Below, piece after piece: positions 15,874 through 25,131 of a DNA stretch of 64,000 bases. Within the stretch, counting starts at the first letter, position 1. Each line of letters begins with the position of its first letter. The stretch is from JAHJDR01 sp964609965 (lineage in GTDB: Bacteria; UBA10199; JADGCS01): NCBI GenBank assembly GCA_964609965.1, contig CAZSTS010000007.1, positions 46,632-110,631 on the forward strand. The letters run 5' to 3'. The translations under genes and the position numbers were made by a program. The notes below the pieces were generated by a model, which was not told the DNA's origin, searched no databases, and worked only from the letters and a program-made list of their open reading frames with translations.

Positions 15874-17607
15874 ATGCACAAAGAATCATCATCTCAGGCT
15901 AAATATGTCCTCACTGTTTGTCTCACACTTGTATTTTGTGTGATTTCGTTTTGTTTTTGGCTGCCAGAACACATTGGTAAAAAGGCCGAAGTTGTTTTTA
16001 ATCCCCTCATGCATAAAATCAAAGTTGCTGAGAAGGCAGATGATACAGCTGTTACCGAAGATCTTATCCAATATATTAATAGCGATCAGTTTGCAGACAA
16101 TTCCGAAACAGACGCGTTAAACGAGGAAGATCTCGCGAGCCATTTCGAAATTATACACGATGACTTTATATCCTCTGCCGACAAAATATTGAAAAGTAGA
16201 TTTAGGCTCCCTGATCTTAAAACAGACCCATCAAGAGATGCTAGTTTTGTTGTTTCCGAAGGGCTCAAAGATGTCGTTAATTTTTGGACTCACATTTTTG
16301 GTGTCTATAACAAAGACCATATGGTTTTTTATAATGGAGATTATGTAGGGATTGTTTATTCAGTTCTTGATTTTAGTGATTTAGCTGACGGTGTGAAAGG
16401 GGCTAGCTCAGTAAAAAGAAAAATGGTTAAGCAAGAGCGCAGAAGGCTTGTTAAAATTCTCAAAAAATTAGCTAAACGATTTAAGGAGGCTAAAAAACGT
16501 AGTACAGATCAAAAAGTCACCATTTCATTATCTAAATTAAATAAAGAAGAAAAGAGAATCGCCAAACTTCTCATGAAAGAATCTGATCATATTCGATTGA
16601 CCGAAAAAGGACTTATTAAAGGGTTCTCTTATCGTAAAGGATTTTCTCATCGTATCAAAGAAGCAATTAAAGTCTCAGGAAAATACATGGATGAGATGAA
16701 AAGAATTTTTCGTGAGCGCGGCCTTCCCGATGAATTAACAGTTATTCCTTTTATTGAATCAGCTTTTAATCTTAGTGCTTATTCTCATGCTGGTGCAGCA
16801 GGTGTTTGGCAGTTTATTGCACCAACAGGCAAGCGGTACTTAAAAATCGATAAGTACGCAGATGAACGTTATGATCCTATTTTAGCAACATATGCTTCTG
16901 CCACACATCTTACAAATGAGTTTGAGTTATTAGGAACGTGGCCTCTGACTATTAACGCTTACAATGCAGGCCCCGGGCGCTTACAAAAGGCGGTCAAAAA
17001 ATTAAAAACAACAGATATTGCCACGATAATAAAAAAATACAGCGGTGGTGGGTATGGTTTTGATTCACGTAACTATTACCCAGAGTTTTTGGCAATCTTA
17101 GATGTTTATGAAAACCAAGAATATTATTTTAATGACATTGAACTCTTAGAGCCAGAAGAATATGTGTATTTAGCTTTGCCGAGCCCCATGAATGTAAAAG
17201 AGCTTTCTCGGTTAGCAGGCATTGATATTCAAGATCTAGCAGAAATGAACTTGGCTTTAAAACCAGCTGTGCTTCAAGGTTCCACAGAGCTTCCAAAAGG
17301 GTATCTTTTAAAGCTAGAACCAAAATCAAAAGAAAATGTTTTGCTTGCTATGCAAGAACTCTTTGATGAGGTTCGTTATGCTTCTCATCATGTTGTTTCA
17401 CATGGAGACACGCTTAGAAGAGTGGCGCGTCGCTATGAAGTTTCTGTAAAAAAGCTTGCTGTGTATAATCAGATGTTGCCTGGAGAAAAGCTTAAACCAG
17501 GTTCAATTGTTCGCCTCCCTAGTCGAGGGAATGATGTAGAGCTTACTCTAAAAAAAGGTGGCTCAGAACTCATTCTTCCTGACAAACTACAGACTCCTGT
17601 GTTTTAG
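15874..17607 (+). CDS. mltD: Membrane-anchored lytic transglycosylase with LysM (MltD-like)
   Basis: A 577-residue murein hydrolase that cleaves glycan strands to 1,6-anhydro products. A single N-terminal membrane segment (residues about 11-29) anchors it in the envelope. The SLT goose-lysozyme-like domain spans about 275-420, with catalytic Glu295 in IPFIESAFNLSAYSHAGAAG, then GVWQFI and INAYNAGPGRLQKA. One LysM peptidoglycan-binding repeat near 505-550 begins HHVVSHGDTLRRVARRYEV. The middle is Lys-rich and unique. RNA element copy 2 lies in its leader. Residue pattern and domain order match MltD, although that E. coli enzyme is a lipoprotein and this one appears membrane-anchored. Confidence 0.88.
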   Translation: MHKESSSQAKYVLTVCLTLVFCVISFCFWLPEHIGKKAEVVFNPLMHKIKVAEKADDTAVTEDLIQYINSDQFADNSETDALNEEDLASHFEIIHDDFISSADKILKSRFRLPDLKTDPSRDASFVVSEGLKDVVNFWTHIFGVYNKDHMVFYNGDYVGIVYSVLDFSDLADGVKGASSVKRKMVKQERRRLVKILKKLAKRFKEAKKRSTDQKVTISLSKLNKEEKRIAKLLMKESDHIRLTEKGLIKGFSYRKGFSHRIKEAIKVSGKYMDEMKRIFRERGLPDELTVIPFIESAFNLSAYSHAGAAGVWQFIAPTGKRYLKIDKYADERYDPILATYASATHLTNEFELLGTWPLTINAYNAGPGRLQKAVKKLKTTDIATIIKKYSGGGYGFDSRNYYPEFLAILDVYENQEYYFNDIELLEPEEYVYLALPSPMNVKELSRLAGIDIQDLAEMNLALKPAVLQGSTELPKGYLLKLEPKSKENVLLAMQELFDEVRYASHHVVSHGDTLRRVARRYEVSVKKLAVYNQMLPGEKLKPGSIVRLPSRGNDVELTLKKGGSELILPDKLQTPVF

Positions 17608-17743
17608 TTCGTAGATAGTGGATCGTAGGTTGTGGATCGATTATGAGATTCATCTTGCGTCTAATGTCTGGTGTAATTAACATCCAGCATCCAGTAATAA
17701 TTATTTATATTCCTTCCCTTTTCTGATAAAATAATGGCATTGT

Positions 17744-18250
17744 ATGATGTCCACAAATCAAACATTTAAGAACGCAGCTGTTTTGCTCCCAGCCTTTATG
17801 AAGGATGGTGAAATATATCTGATTTTTACAAAAAGAAGCGAGCTTGTTCAGCACCATAAAAATCAAATTTGTTTTCCAGGTGGCATGGCTGAAACTTTAG
17901 ATAAAGATTTGTGGCAAACTGCTTTGCGTGAAACGTTTGAAGAAATTGGTGTTCATCCCCGTCAGGTTTTTTACATCTGTGAATTGCCAAAAATACAAAC
18001 ACCTACTTTTTTCGAAATCACACCTTATCTTGGTTTGATCCATTCAGATTTTGAACTCAAACCCAACCCTGATGAAATTGATCATGTCTTTGTTGCTCCG
18101 CTTAGTCATTTCTTGGAGCCCAACAATGTTCGCTTTGAGGAATTTGAACTTCACAGTCAAAAAATACAGGTCCCGTTTTATCGCTATCAGGATTATGAGA
18201 TTTGGGGAGCTACAGGGAGGATTCTTCATAGCCTGCTTGAGAGGCTGTGA
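17744..18250 (+). CDS. Nudix hydrolase, CoA pyrophosphatase-like (NudL/YeaB)
   Basis: A 168-residue Nudix enzyme. The Nudix box runs GGMAETLDKDLWQTALRETF and continues EEIGV (residues about 46-70), matching G-x5-E-x7-R-E-U-x-E-E-x-G-U. The preceding KNQICFPGG fits the CoA-diphosphatase signature (the UPF0035 pattern around the FPGG), suggesting hydrolysis of CoA or acyl-CoA to phosphopantetheine. The start has two adjacent ATG codons. It is flanked by heptamer arrays. Confidence 0.8.
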   Translation: MMSTNQTFKNAAVLLPAFMKDGEIYLIFTKRSELVQHHKNQICFPGGMAETLDKDLWQTALRETFEEIGVHPRQVFYICELPKIQTPTFFEITPYLGLIHSDFELKPNPDEIDHVFVAPLSHFLEPNNVRFEEFELHSQKIQVPFYRYQDYEIWGATGRILHSLLERL

Positions 18251-18293
18251 CAGGTTACAGGTCGCAAGTTGCAAGTGGTGGCTAATAATTTGT

Positions 18294-18332
18294 AACCTGA
18301 GACCTGAGACCTGAGACCTGAGACCTGAGACT
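18294..18332. repeat. Heptamer tandem array (GACCTGA x5)
   Basis: Five perfect copies of GACCTGA between the Nudix gene and the SpmAB-like gene. A related GGTTACAGGTCGCAAGTTGC stretch precedes it. The motif is complementary to a GGTCTCA-like unit seen upstream of rpe. Confidence 0.9.
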
Positions 18333-18388
18333 TTTGAATGACTTATCCTTAATTGAAAAAAAACAGATCTCATGTTACCTCATTTCCC

Positions 18389-19699
18389 ATGCAAAAAAAG
18401 AAGGCGTCTGCCATAAATATTGTTTGGCTTGTTTTGATTGTTAGTGCCACAGTTGTTGCTGCTTATACAGGTAAAATGGAAGCAGTGACAAAGGCGAGTT
18501 TTGAGGCGGCAAAAAGTGCTGTTACATTAGCTATCGGCCTTATTGGTGCCATGGCCTTGTGGCTAGGAATTATGAAGGTTTTAGAGGTGGCAGGGATGAT
18601 GCGCCTTATTGCACGTGGTATGAGGCCTTTGATGCGACGCCTGTTTCCAGATGTTCCCACTGAGCACCCAGCAATGTCTGCCATGCTTATGAATATGGCT
18701 GCCAATGCCATGGGTCTTTGCAATGCAGCTACTCCTATGGGTATTAAGGCCATGCAAGAGCTGGATAAGCTTAATCCCAAGAAGGGAACGGCTACAAATG
18801 CTATGTGTCTTTTCTTGGCGATCAATACATCCAATGTTGCCATTTTACCCTTAGGTGTGATGACTATTCGAGCTGCTGCAGGAGCCACAAGTCCAGGGGC
18901 TATTTTAGTGCCTACATTTTTGGCAACATTGTGTTCAACTATTGTTGCTATCATTGTTGCAAAATTATTGGTTCGTAGAGCTGCGGCCCGTGAACAAGTA
19001 AAAGAAAAACCTTCAACAAAAGATATTTCTTTGGAAGGAATAGAAGCACAAAAGGATGATGACATTGTTCCTCCTAGCAATACAGGAAAAATCATTATGC
19101 TAGGATTTATTGGTGCTTTTGTTTTGGCAATTCTTTTGCGTTTGTATCAAGGTAATGTACCAGTTTTTTTTAGTTCACAGTTTTTTGCATCTCTTTCTAA
19201 TTGGATGGTTCCATTTCTGATGTGTTTATTTCTCTTGTTTGGCTATTTTAGAGGTGTAAAAGTTTATGAAGTCCTAACTGATGGAGCCAAAGATGGTTTT
19301 AATGTGGCTATTAAGATAATCCCTTTCTTGGTTGCCATCTTTGTGGGCATTGGTATGTTTCGAGCCAGTGGCGCTTTAGATATTATCATTTCCTTTCTTG
19401 ATCCTGTTACATCTTATTTTGGCATGCCAGCAGAAGCCCTTTCTGTTGGGTTGATGAGACCACTTTCTGGAAGCGGGTCATTTGGTATCATGGCCGAAAT
19501 CGTGAATCGAGATCCAAACAGTTTTCTTTCATACCTTGTTTCTACAATGCAAGGTTCCACAGAGACAACGTTTTATGTTCTCGCTGTTTATTTTGGCTCT
19601 GTGGGCATTAAGCGAACACGTCATGCTTTGCCAGCAGCTCTTTGTGCGGATGCTGCTGGGGTTATAGCCGCTCTGACTATTTGTCGGATTATGTTTTAG
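18389..19699 (+). CDS. SpmA/SpmB-like fused nucleoside-recognition membrane protein
   Basis: A 436-residue membrane protein with two gate (nucleoside-recognition) halves, as in SpmA fused to SpmB. The first half (residues about 5-200) includes the conserved stretch EHPAMSAMLMNMAANAMGLC followed by NAATPMGIKAMQEL. The second half (from about 235) has VPFLMCLFLLFGYFRG and LMRPLSGSGSFGIMAE. About ten membrane segments. Transported molecule unknown; the Bacillus proteins act in spore maturation, which has no obvious counterpart here. A TTG twelve codons upstream is an alternative start; neither has a clear ribosome binding site. Confidence 0.8.
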   Translation: MQKKKASAINIVWLVLIVSATVVAAYTGKMEAVTKASFEAAKSAVTLAIGLIGAMALWLGIMKVLEVAGMMRLIARGMRPLMRRLFPDVPTEHPAMSAMLMNMAANAMGLCNAATPMGIKAMQELDKLNPKKGTATNAMCLFLAINTSNVAILPLGVMTIRAAAGATSPGAILVPTFLATLCSTIVAIIVAKLLVRRAAAREQVKEKPSTKDISLEGIEAQKDDDIVPPSNTGKIIMLGFIGAFVLAILLRLYQGNVPVFFSSQFFASLSNWMVPFLMCLFLLFGYFRGVKVYEVLTDGAKDGFNVAIKIIPFLVAIFVGIGMFRASGALDIIISFLDPVTSYFGMPAEALSVGLMRPLSGSGSFGIMAEIVNRDPNSFLSYLVSTMQGSTETTFYVLAVYFGSVGIKRTRHALPAALCADAAGVIAALTICRIMF

Positions 19700-19779
19700 G
19701 TTGTAGTTCGTGGTGCGTGGATAGTGAGTCGTGGGTTGAGAATTGTGGGGCGTTGACTTGATGTAAGGGAATATGCCAT

Positions 19780-20952
19780 TTGGCATCCATGTCAAAAAAT
19801 CATGAGCTTATCAGTGAAGTCCTTCAACAAATCAAAGATGAATACAGCTCTGAAATTATCAATGAACTAAAGGCTTCAGGATATTCTCAAAGCATTGGCC
19901 GTATTACTATTCATCTCGCCCCTGCTTTTGGATTTTGTTATGGTGTGAACCGAGCCATTAAACTAGCCTATGAGACAAGCAATAAGTTTCCTGATAAGAA
20001 CATCTATTTAACAACCGAAATCATTCATAATCCTTCAGTAAACAAAAAATTGAGTAAAATGGGTATTCGTTTTCTTTCGGGGCAATATAAAAATGCAGAT
20101 ATTAGTGAGGTCACAAAAGATGATATCGTTCTCGTCCCTGCTTTTGGTGCCACGGTAAATGACCTTACAAAACTTGAGGCGACAGGTTGCCAATTAGTGA
20201 ATACGATTTGTGGCTCTGTTGTGAATGTATGGAAACGGGTTGAAAACTACGCTCAAGATGGATTCACATCTGTGATTCACGGCAAATATTATCACGAAGA
20301 AACATTAGCCACAAGTTCTCAGGTTTTGCGTTATCCCAAAGGGCAATATCTCATTATTCTTAACCATCAAGAAGCAGAATATATTTGTAATTATATAATC
20401 AATGGTGGTTGTCGCGATGCTTTTTTTAATAAATTTAAGAATGCTCATTCTCCTGGTTTTGATCCTGATATACATCTAGAAAAAATAGGCCTTGCCAATC
20501 AAACAACCATGCTGTCTTCCGAATCTTTTAAAATTGGGGAGTTGTTTCGTAAAGCGTTGATTCAGAAATATGGAAAAAATGAAGGTAAAGAAAATTTTTA
20601 TGCTTTTGAGACGATTTGTTCTGCTACTCAAGAACGTCAAGATGCGATATTAAGTCTCAAGGCAAAAAAAACTGATTTGATTATCGTGATTGGGGGATAC
20701 AATAGCTCAAATACTGGGCATTTACATAAAATTGCTATGACTTTGGCGCCTAGTTATCACATTGATCAGGCGGATTGTATTGTAGATGAGAGCCAAATAC
20801 GTCATAAACCTTTAGGAAAATCAGAAGAAATAATCGAAAAAAATTGGCTGCCCGATGGTAAAATAGCTATTGGAGTGACTGCTGGAGCCTCCACACCTGA
20901 TAAGGTTATGGGGAAGGTAGTCAAAAGATTGAAGGCTTTTGCGGATAAATAG
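19780..20952 (+). CDS. ispH: 4-hydroxy-3-methylbut-2-enyl diphosphate reductase (IspH), long form
   Basis: A 390-residue iron-sulfur enzyme, last step of the MEP isoprenoid pathway. The three cluster Cys are visible in PAFGFCYGVNRA (Cys53), NTICGSVVNVW and ETICSATQERQ. Supporting motifs are EIIHNPSV with a substrate His, and GGYNSSNT. At about 390 residues it resembles the longer IspH form with insertions, rather than the roughly 310-residue E. coli type. Start: TTG at 19780 has AAGGGA at 9 nt; the ATG at 19789 is too far from it. Either could be used. The ORF stands alone. Confidence 0.9.
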   Translation: MASMSKNHELISEVLQQIKDEYSSEIINELKASGYSQSIGRITIHLAPAFGFCYGVNRAIKLAYETSNKFPDKNIYLTTEIIHNPSVNKKLSKMGIRFLSGQYKNADISEVTKDDIVLVPAFGATVNDLTKLEATGCQLVNTICGSVVNVWKRVENYAQDGFTSVIHGKYYHEETLATSSQVLRYPKGQYLIILNHQEAEYICNYIINGGCRDAFFNKFKNAHSPGFDPDIHLEKIGLANQTTMLSSESFKIGELFRKALIQKYGKNEGKENFYAFETICSATQERQDAILSLKAKKTDLIIVIGGYNSSNTGHLHKIAMTLAPSYHIDQADCIVDESQIRHKPLGKSEEIIEKNWLPDGKIAIGVTAGASTPDKVMGKVVKRLKAFADK

Positions 20953-21075
20953 AAGGAGATTTCGGGGTTTACAAACAGAGCCACATCGAGCTAGAAGGAT
21001 TCAGCAACAAAGATGCGCTATTGTGTGATAGTAAAAAGCAATAGTAAATAGGAATAGTTTTATAAGGAGATTGAA

Positions 21076-21552
21076 ATGCCAAAATTAACATTATGTGATC
21101 TTGATTTAGATGTTCCCAATAATTGGACAGACCAGGGAATGGTTACCTTAACCCTGCCTTCTACAGATAAGAAGGTGAGACCTAATATTATTGTGACAAA
21201 AGAACGTCTTGCACAACCCATTGACTTGAATGCCTATTTTGAAAAAATCAAACAATCTGTTCAGGCTCGTGGAATTAAGTCTTTTGAGATTGTTGATGAA
21301 TTTGAATTAGATATAGGTGGTGTTCCTGCTATGGAAATGGTTTGTCGTTGGGATTTATCAGCTATGAAAGAAATGAGTCCTGGCCAAAACTTAGAGCATA
21401 TTAAAGACGGACAAATGGTACAACAAATCCAAGTTTCTCTTATAAAGGATGATTGTGCTGTCAATTTCACGGCTAGTTTTCCTGCTGAACAATTTTCAAT
21501 TTATCAAAGACCCTTTGATAAATTTGTACAGAGTGTGAAGTTTATTGCGTGA
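21076..21552 (+). CDS. DUF1795/DcrB-like protein
   Basis: A 158-residue protein with a good ribosome binding site (AAGGAG, 7 nt before ATG). The fold pattern looks like the DcrB/DUF1795 family: an N-terminal PNNWTDQGMVTLTLP strand pair, a central helix LNAYFEKIKQSVQARG, IGGVPAMEM, and the closing PFDKFVQSVKF. No signal peptide, so probably cytoplasmic. Family members often occur next to type VI secretion genes, but none are here. Function unknown. Confidence 0.6.
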   Translation: MPKLTLCDLDLDVPNNWTDQGMVTLTLPSTDKKVRPNIIVTKERLAQPIDLNAYFEKIKQSVQARGIKSFEIVDEFELDIGGVPAMEMVCRWDLSAMKEMSPGQNLEHIKDGQMVQQIQVSLIKDDCAVNFTASFPAEQFSIYQRPFDKFVQSVKFIA

Positions 21553-21590
21553 TTCGTGGATAGTGGGTTGTGAATCGTAAATTGTGATTT

Positions 21591-21622
21591 GTAGGGGCAG
21601 CCCCTTGTGGCTGCCCTTTTTT
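21591..21622 (+). terminator. Intrinsic terminator (GTAGGGGC type)
   Basis: GGGGCAGCC pairs with GGCTGCCC around CCTTGT and is followed by six T. It shares the GTAGGGGC...CCTTGTGG layout with the hairpin at 29485, so the terminator itself appears to be a dispersed repeat. Confidence 0.8.
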
Positions 21623-21654
21623 GTATGTAAAGACGTTTTTAGAGGAGCCTTTTC

Positions 21655-22632
21655 ATGGTCAATGTGTATTATGATAAAGATGCTAATCTGAGTATAATAA
21701 AAAATAAAAAGATCGTTGTTTTTGGTTATGGAAATCAAGGGCATGCTCATGCTCTCAATTTGCGCGATAGTGGCTGTGATGTGGCGGTGTCTCTTTGTAA
21801 AGGATCGTCTAGTATTACAAAAGCCAAGGAAGTTGGTTTTAAGGTTTTTGAAGACAATGCAGAGGCAGCCAAAACAGCGGACCTTGCTGTGATTTTGATT
21901 CCCGATGAAAAACAAAAAGAACTCTACGAAAAGGATCTCAAAGACAACCTACCTCAAGGAACCACTCTTGTGTTTGGGCATGGTTTTAGTGTTCATTTCA
22001 AATGTATTCAACTGCGCTCAGACATGAATGTTGTGCTTGTGGCACCCAAAGGCCCTGGTTATTCACTACGCAAACAATATGATGAAGGAAAAGGTCTCGC
22101 TTGTTTGATGGCTGTTGAGCAAGATAACTCTGGAAAAGCAAAAGATGTCGCTTTAGCTTATGCTAGTGCTATTGGTTGTGGTCGGGCAGGGGTGATCGAA
22201 ACAACATTCAAAAACGAAACGGAGACAGATCTTTTTGGGGAACAGGCTGTTCTTTGCGGAGGAGTTATAGATCTCATCCGTTCGGCCTTCGAAGTTTTGG
22301 TTAAGGCAGGCTACCCTCCTGAGCTGGCTTATTATGAATGTCTCCATGAAGTGAAATTTATTGTGGATCTTGTTCATGAAAAAGGTATTGCAGGTATGCG
22401 CTCTTCAATTTCAAATACCGCAGAATATGGCGGTTTTATAGCTGGTCCAAAGCTCATTGATAATAATGTTAAATCAAAGATGAAGGAACTTCTTCAAAAT
22501 ATCCAATCTGGTGCCTTTGCCAAGGAATGGATGGCTGAACATGAATCTAGCAATGAAAAACTAGGTCGCCTGCGCCAAGAGGGTGAAAATCATTTCATTG
22601 AAAAGATCGGTAAAAAACTCCGTAATCCATGA
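21655..22632 (+). CDS. ilvC: Ketol-acid reductoisomerase (class I)
   Basis: A 325-residue NADPH-dependent enzyme of branched-chain amino acid synthesis. The N-terminal Rossmann domain has VVFGYGNQGHAHALNLRDSG (residues 22-41). The C-terminal knotted domain carries FGEQAVLCGG, the ELAYYECLHEVKFIVDL stretch with catalytic Glu residues, and SSISNTAEYGG. About 330 residues is the class I length. No ilvB, ilvN, ilvD or leu gene is adjacent, so it is isolated from its pathway. Preceding leader contains TAGAGGAG, a good ribosome binding site. Confidence 0.95.
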   Translation: MVNVYYDKDANLSIIKNKKIVVFGYGNQGHAHALNLRDSGCDVAVSLCKGSSSITKAKEVGFKVFEDNAEAAKTADLAVILIPDEKQKELYEKDLKDNLPQGTTLVFGHGFSVHFKCIQLRSDMNVVLVAPKGPGYSLRKQYDEGKGLACLMAVEQDNSGKAKDVALAYASAIGCGRAGVIETTFKNETETDLFGEQAVLCGGVIDLIRSAFEVLVKAGYPPELAYYECLHEVKFIVDLVHEKGIAGMRSSISNTAEYGGFIAGPKLIDNNVKSKMKELLQNIQSGAFAKEWMAEHESSNEKLGRLRQEGENHFIEKIGKKLRNP

Positions 22633-22869
22633 CGTCTTCTTTTCTGAGGACTATTTTCTAATATATCTTCTCATTTTGAGGGGGAAAGGCCCCGGTTTTA
22701 TCCATGCAAATTCAGCAGTTTTTTTGTGTCCAGACAACCGCTTGAAATCATTTAATAAAAAAAGCACCCTTAAGTGGAAAAACTTACTCATTTTGGCAGC
22801 GAAATTGCATAATAGGACTGTGTTTAGGGCATACATAATTAACAGGAGAATGAGAAAGGTTGTTGGCAC

Positions 22870-23445
22870 ATGAAATCTTATAAACATATTAGTTATTTTA
22901 TTATTCTTAGTTTTGTTTGTGTATTATTTTTCGTTCAATGCAGCCATGACAAATTTGCTGACTATGATGCTGGGACTGAAGATATAGTTGTGGATACTAT
23001 TGCTGAGATATCTGCCGAAGGTATTACTTCTGATGATCTTGCTCCTGATGTTAATGAGAGTGTTGTTCCAGAAGAATCTGCAGCTGTTGCAACTAACGAA
23101 TCTGCTGTAGCTGGTGAATTGCCTGTAACAGGTGGAAGCGGGACAGAAGCAGGCGAGGAAAGTGGAGATTTAGCTGAAGAGATTGATATTGATACTGGCG
23201 AAATTACTGTGGCCGAAACAGAAGAAGAAGAAGAGGAAGGTTTAAAGGCTGATTCAAGTCTTGTTGAAGACTCTCTGTCTTCGCGAGGTCATGCCGGGCT
23301 TGTTGAAAATACCGAGAGTGTGGATCCCTCATTAGAGGCTGAAGAGGATAGAGATTTTACCGAAAATACACAGGTCTATGAAGAGGACCAGACTTTTAGT
23401 GGTGTACTACAGAAGAGGATAAGTGGGCGGTTGTTGTGGCTATAG
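22870..23445 (+). CDS. Acidic lipoprotein, probably frameshifted at its 3' end
   Basis: A 191-residue predicted lipoprotein: the signal segment ends FVCVLFFVQC with the lipidated Cys at about residue 24. The mature part is extremely acidic and low in complexity (many Glu, Asp, Ala, Val), then ends abruptly with VLQKRISGRLLWL, which is basic and unlike the rest. The other forward frame, open from about 23397, continues with an acidic, well-composed sequence to 23675. A one-base shift between about 23397 and 23445 would join them into a protein of about 265 residues. Function unknown. Confidence 0.6.
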   Translation: MKSYKHISYFIILSFVCVLFFVQCSHDKFADYDAGTEDIVVDTIAEISAEGITSDDLAPDVNESVVPEESAAVATNESAVAGELPVTGGSGTEAGEESGDLAEEIDIDTGEITVAETEEEEEEGLKADSSLVEDSLSSRGHAGLVENTESVDPSLEAEEDRDFTENTQVYEEDQTFSGVLQKRISGRLLWL

Positions 23446-23675
23446 AGCATAATAGGCATACGAAAACTTATTCCACTGAGAGAGAATATTACGAATACCC
23501 CTATGCTATACAGCATTTTGATGACATGTTTGAAAAAGAAGAGATTAGAAAATGTGTTCCTATAGAAGATTTTAGTCGTTTCTTTGATGATGATGATAAG
23601 CAATACAGGGCTGTTCCTTTAGAGCTTGTTATCAAACATTGTCCTGGATCAGTACTTGATGATGATGATGAGTGA
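23436..23675 (+). pseudogene. Probable out-of-frame 3' part of the acidic lipoprotein gene
   Basis: The frame opens after a TAG near 23394 and reads TTEEDKWAVVVAIEHNRHTK onward to VLDDDDE. The GTG at 23436 has no ribosome binding site, and the sequence has real protein character (YSTEREYYEYPYAIQHFDDM). It therefore looks like the displaced C-terminal domain of the preceding gene rather than a separate gene. A small independent overlapping gene is the alternative. Confidence 0.5.
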
Positions 23676-23697
23676 GGAACGAGGATAAGAAAAAACG

Positions 23698-23850
23698 AAA
23701 ACACGAAGGACGAGAAGGTTTTGGATACTGGATAACTAGATGCTGGATGCGATAATCGATAATCGATAGACGATAATCCCTTCGACTATGCTCAGGGCAA
23801 ACGATAGACGATAGAATACGTTGTACGCTAGACGCTAGACGCTAGACGCA
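23698..23850. repeat. Compound heptamer arrays with a CCCTTCGAC palindrome
   Basis: GATAATC-type units (23750-23775), then the palindromic element CCCTTCGACTATGCTCAGGG (23778-23797), then ACGATAG units and three copies of CTAGACG (23827-23849). The last array overlaps the 3' end of dinB and supplies its final codons and stop. Confidence 0.8.
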
Positions 23851-25126
23851 ACAACGGCACATTCAGTCTTTTCTTTTTATTTTCTCCCTTCAATAAATTT
23901 TGACGACGTCTGGGTGGCAAGCCTTTGTCTCCTTGGTTACGGATGTTTGCTGTCATGGTGCTGGCTAGGTGAATGGTATGTCGGCCAAATTGATTGTTAA
24001 TAGTGTCGATGGCCTGATCTACTCCTTGCATTTTAACGACTCTCACAGGGTCTTCGAAAATATTAAACTGAACTTCGCGGTTACTTTTTAGTTTGCTCAA
24101 AACAACACCTGTAGAGCGGTATAAGGTGTTTGGCTGATATATTTGTTCAAAAGACTGTCTTACAAGGTCGATTAAATCTAATACAGAAGAAGAGTGGCGT
24201 GACAAGGTGATCTCAAAGGCTTTGGTTGAAAACTGTTGAGATTTGAGCATGATCACAAGTCGTTTAGTGGCGAGGTTAAATCGCCTGGCCTTGGCCATGG
24301 CTCGTTCGAGATTTCTTAAAAGTTGCGCATAGAGGTAATCGGCATTTGTGTTTGGAGGAGAAAAGGTTTTAACCTTGCTGATAGAAGCGTAGCTTGTTTT
24401 TTCTTTTGCCGTGACTTTGTAAACTGATGTTCCTGAAAGTTCATGCCAGAGTTCATCGCCGATTTTTCCAAAACATTTTTTAGCAAAAGAAAGAGGGCGA
24501 TTTATGAAATCATGAACTGTGTGTATGCCATATTTTTTTAAAAGTGCTACAGAGTTGTGTCCAAAACCCCATACTTTGTCAATGCGATTGGCTTTTGTAA
24601 ACTTTGTGAGTTCGCGATGAGGGACGGCTACAAGCCCAGAGGGTTTGAGAAACTTTGAGGCAAGTTTGGCGAGACTTTTTGTAGAAGAAAGCCCCACAGA
24701 AACAGTGATGCCAAGCTCACTCTCGATAGTCTCTTTTATGTTTTTGGCAATTTGGGCATAGGAGCAGCGGTTGAGTCTTCTTAATCCTGTGATGTCGACA
24801 AAGGCTTCGTCGATGGAGTATTCTTCGACCTGTGGGCTGAAACGGCGAAGGATATCGAACATTCTTTTAGAAAACAGGCCATAGGTTTCGTAGTCGCTAG
24901 GTACAAAAAGAAGGTTTGGACAAAGGCGTTTTGCCTCAGAGCCTAACATGCCACGCTTAACACCACAGGCCTTTGCCTCGTAGCTCATAGCAATGACAAG
25001 ACCGCGCTCTGCTCCTGTGACAATGGGTTTGCCTTTGAGTTTTGGATGAACCGCTTGCTCGACGCTAGCAAAGAAAGCATCAGCGTCGATATGAAGAATG
25101 GCTTGTTGGTAAGGAGTAACGCACAT
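23828..25126 (-). CDS. dinB: DNA polymerase IV (Y-family translesion polymerase)
   Basis: A 432-residue error-prone polymerase for lesion bypass. The palm motif ILHIDADAFFASVEQ gives the first metal Asp, and EYSIDEAFVDITGL the second acidic pair. KPSGLVAVPH, the thumb HhH region (IDKVWGFGHNSVALLKKYGI) and the little-finger domain follow. The ATG at 25126 is preferred over an in-frame GTG at 25150 because a promoter -10 box lies between them. The last codons (Arg-Leu-Ala-Ser-Ser-Val-stop) are read from a CTAGACG heptamer array, so the C-terminus is repeat-derived. SOS-type control is likely. Confidence 0.93.
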   Translation of the reverse strand: MCVTPYQQAILHIDADAFFASVEQAVHPKLKGKPIVTGAERGLVIAMSYEAKACGVKRGMLGSEAKRLCPNLLFVPSDYETYGLFSKRMFDILRRFSPQVEEYSIDEAFVDITGLRRLNRCSYAQIAKNIKETIESELGITVSVGLSSTKSLAKLASKFLKPSGLVAVPHRELTKFTKANRIDKVWGFGHNSVALLKKYGIHTVHDFINRPLSFAKKCFGKIGDELWHELSGTSVYKVTAKEKTSYASISKVKTFSPPNTNADYLYAQLLRNLERAMAKARRFNLATKRLVIMLKSQQFSTKAFEITLSRHSSSVLDLIDLVRQSFEQIYQPNTLYRSTGVVLSKLKSNREVQFNIFEDPVRVVKMQGVDQAIDTINNQFGRHTIHLASTMTANIRNQGDKGLPPRRRQNLLKGENKKKRLNVPLLRLASSV

Positions 25127-25131
25127 ACCCA

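Noticed and set aside
22583..22873. Plus-strand frame of 96 codons after ilvC
   Set aside because: It begins inside ilvC in another frame and has no start signal; composition is that of random AT-rich sequence.
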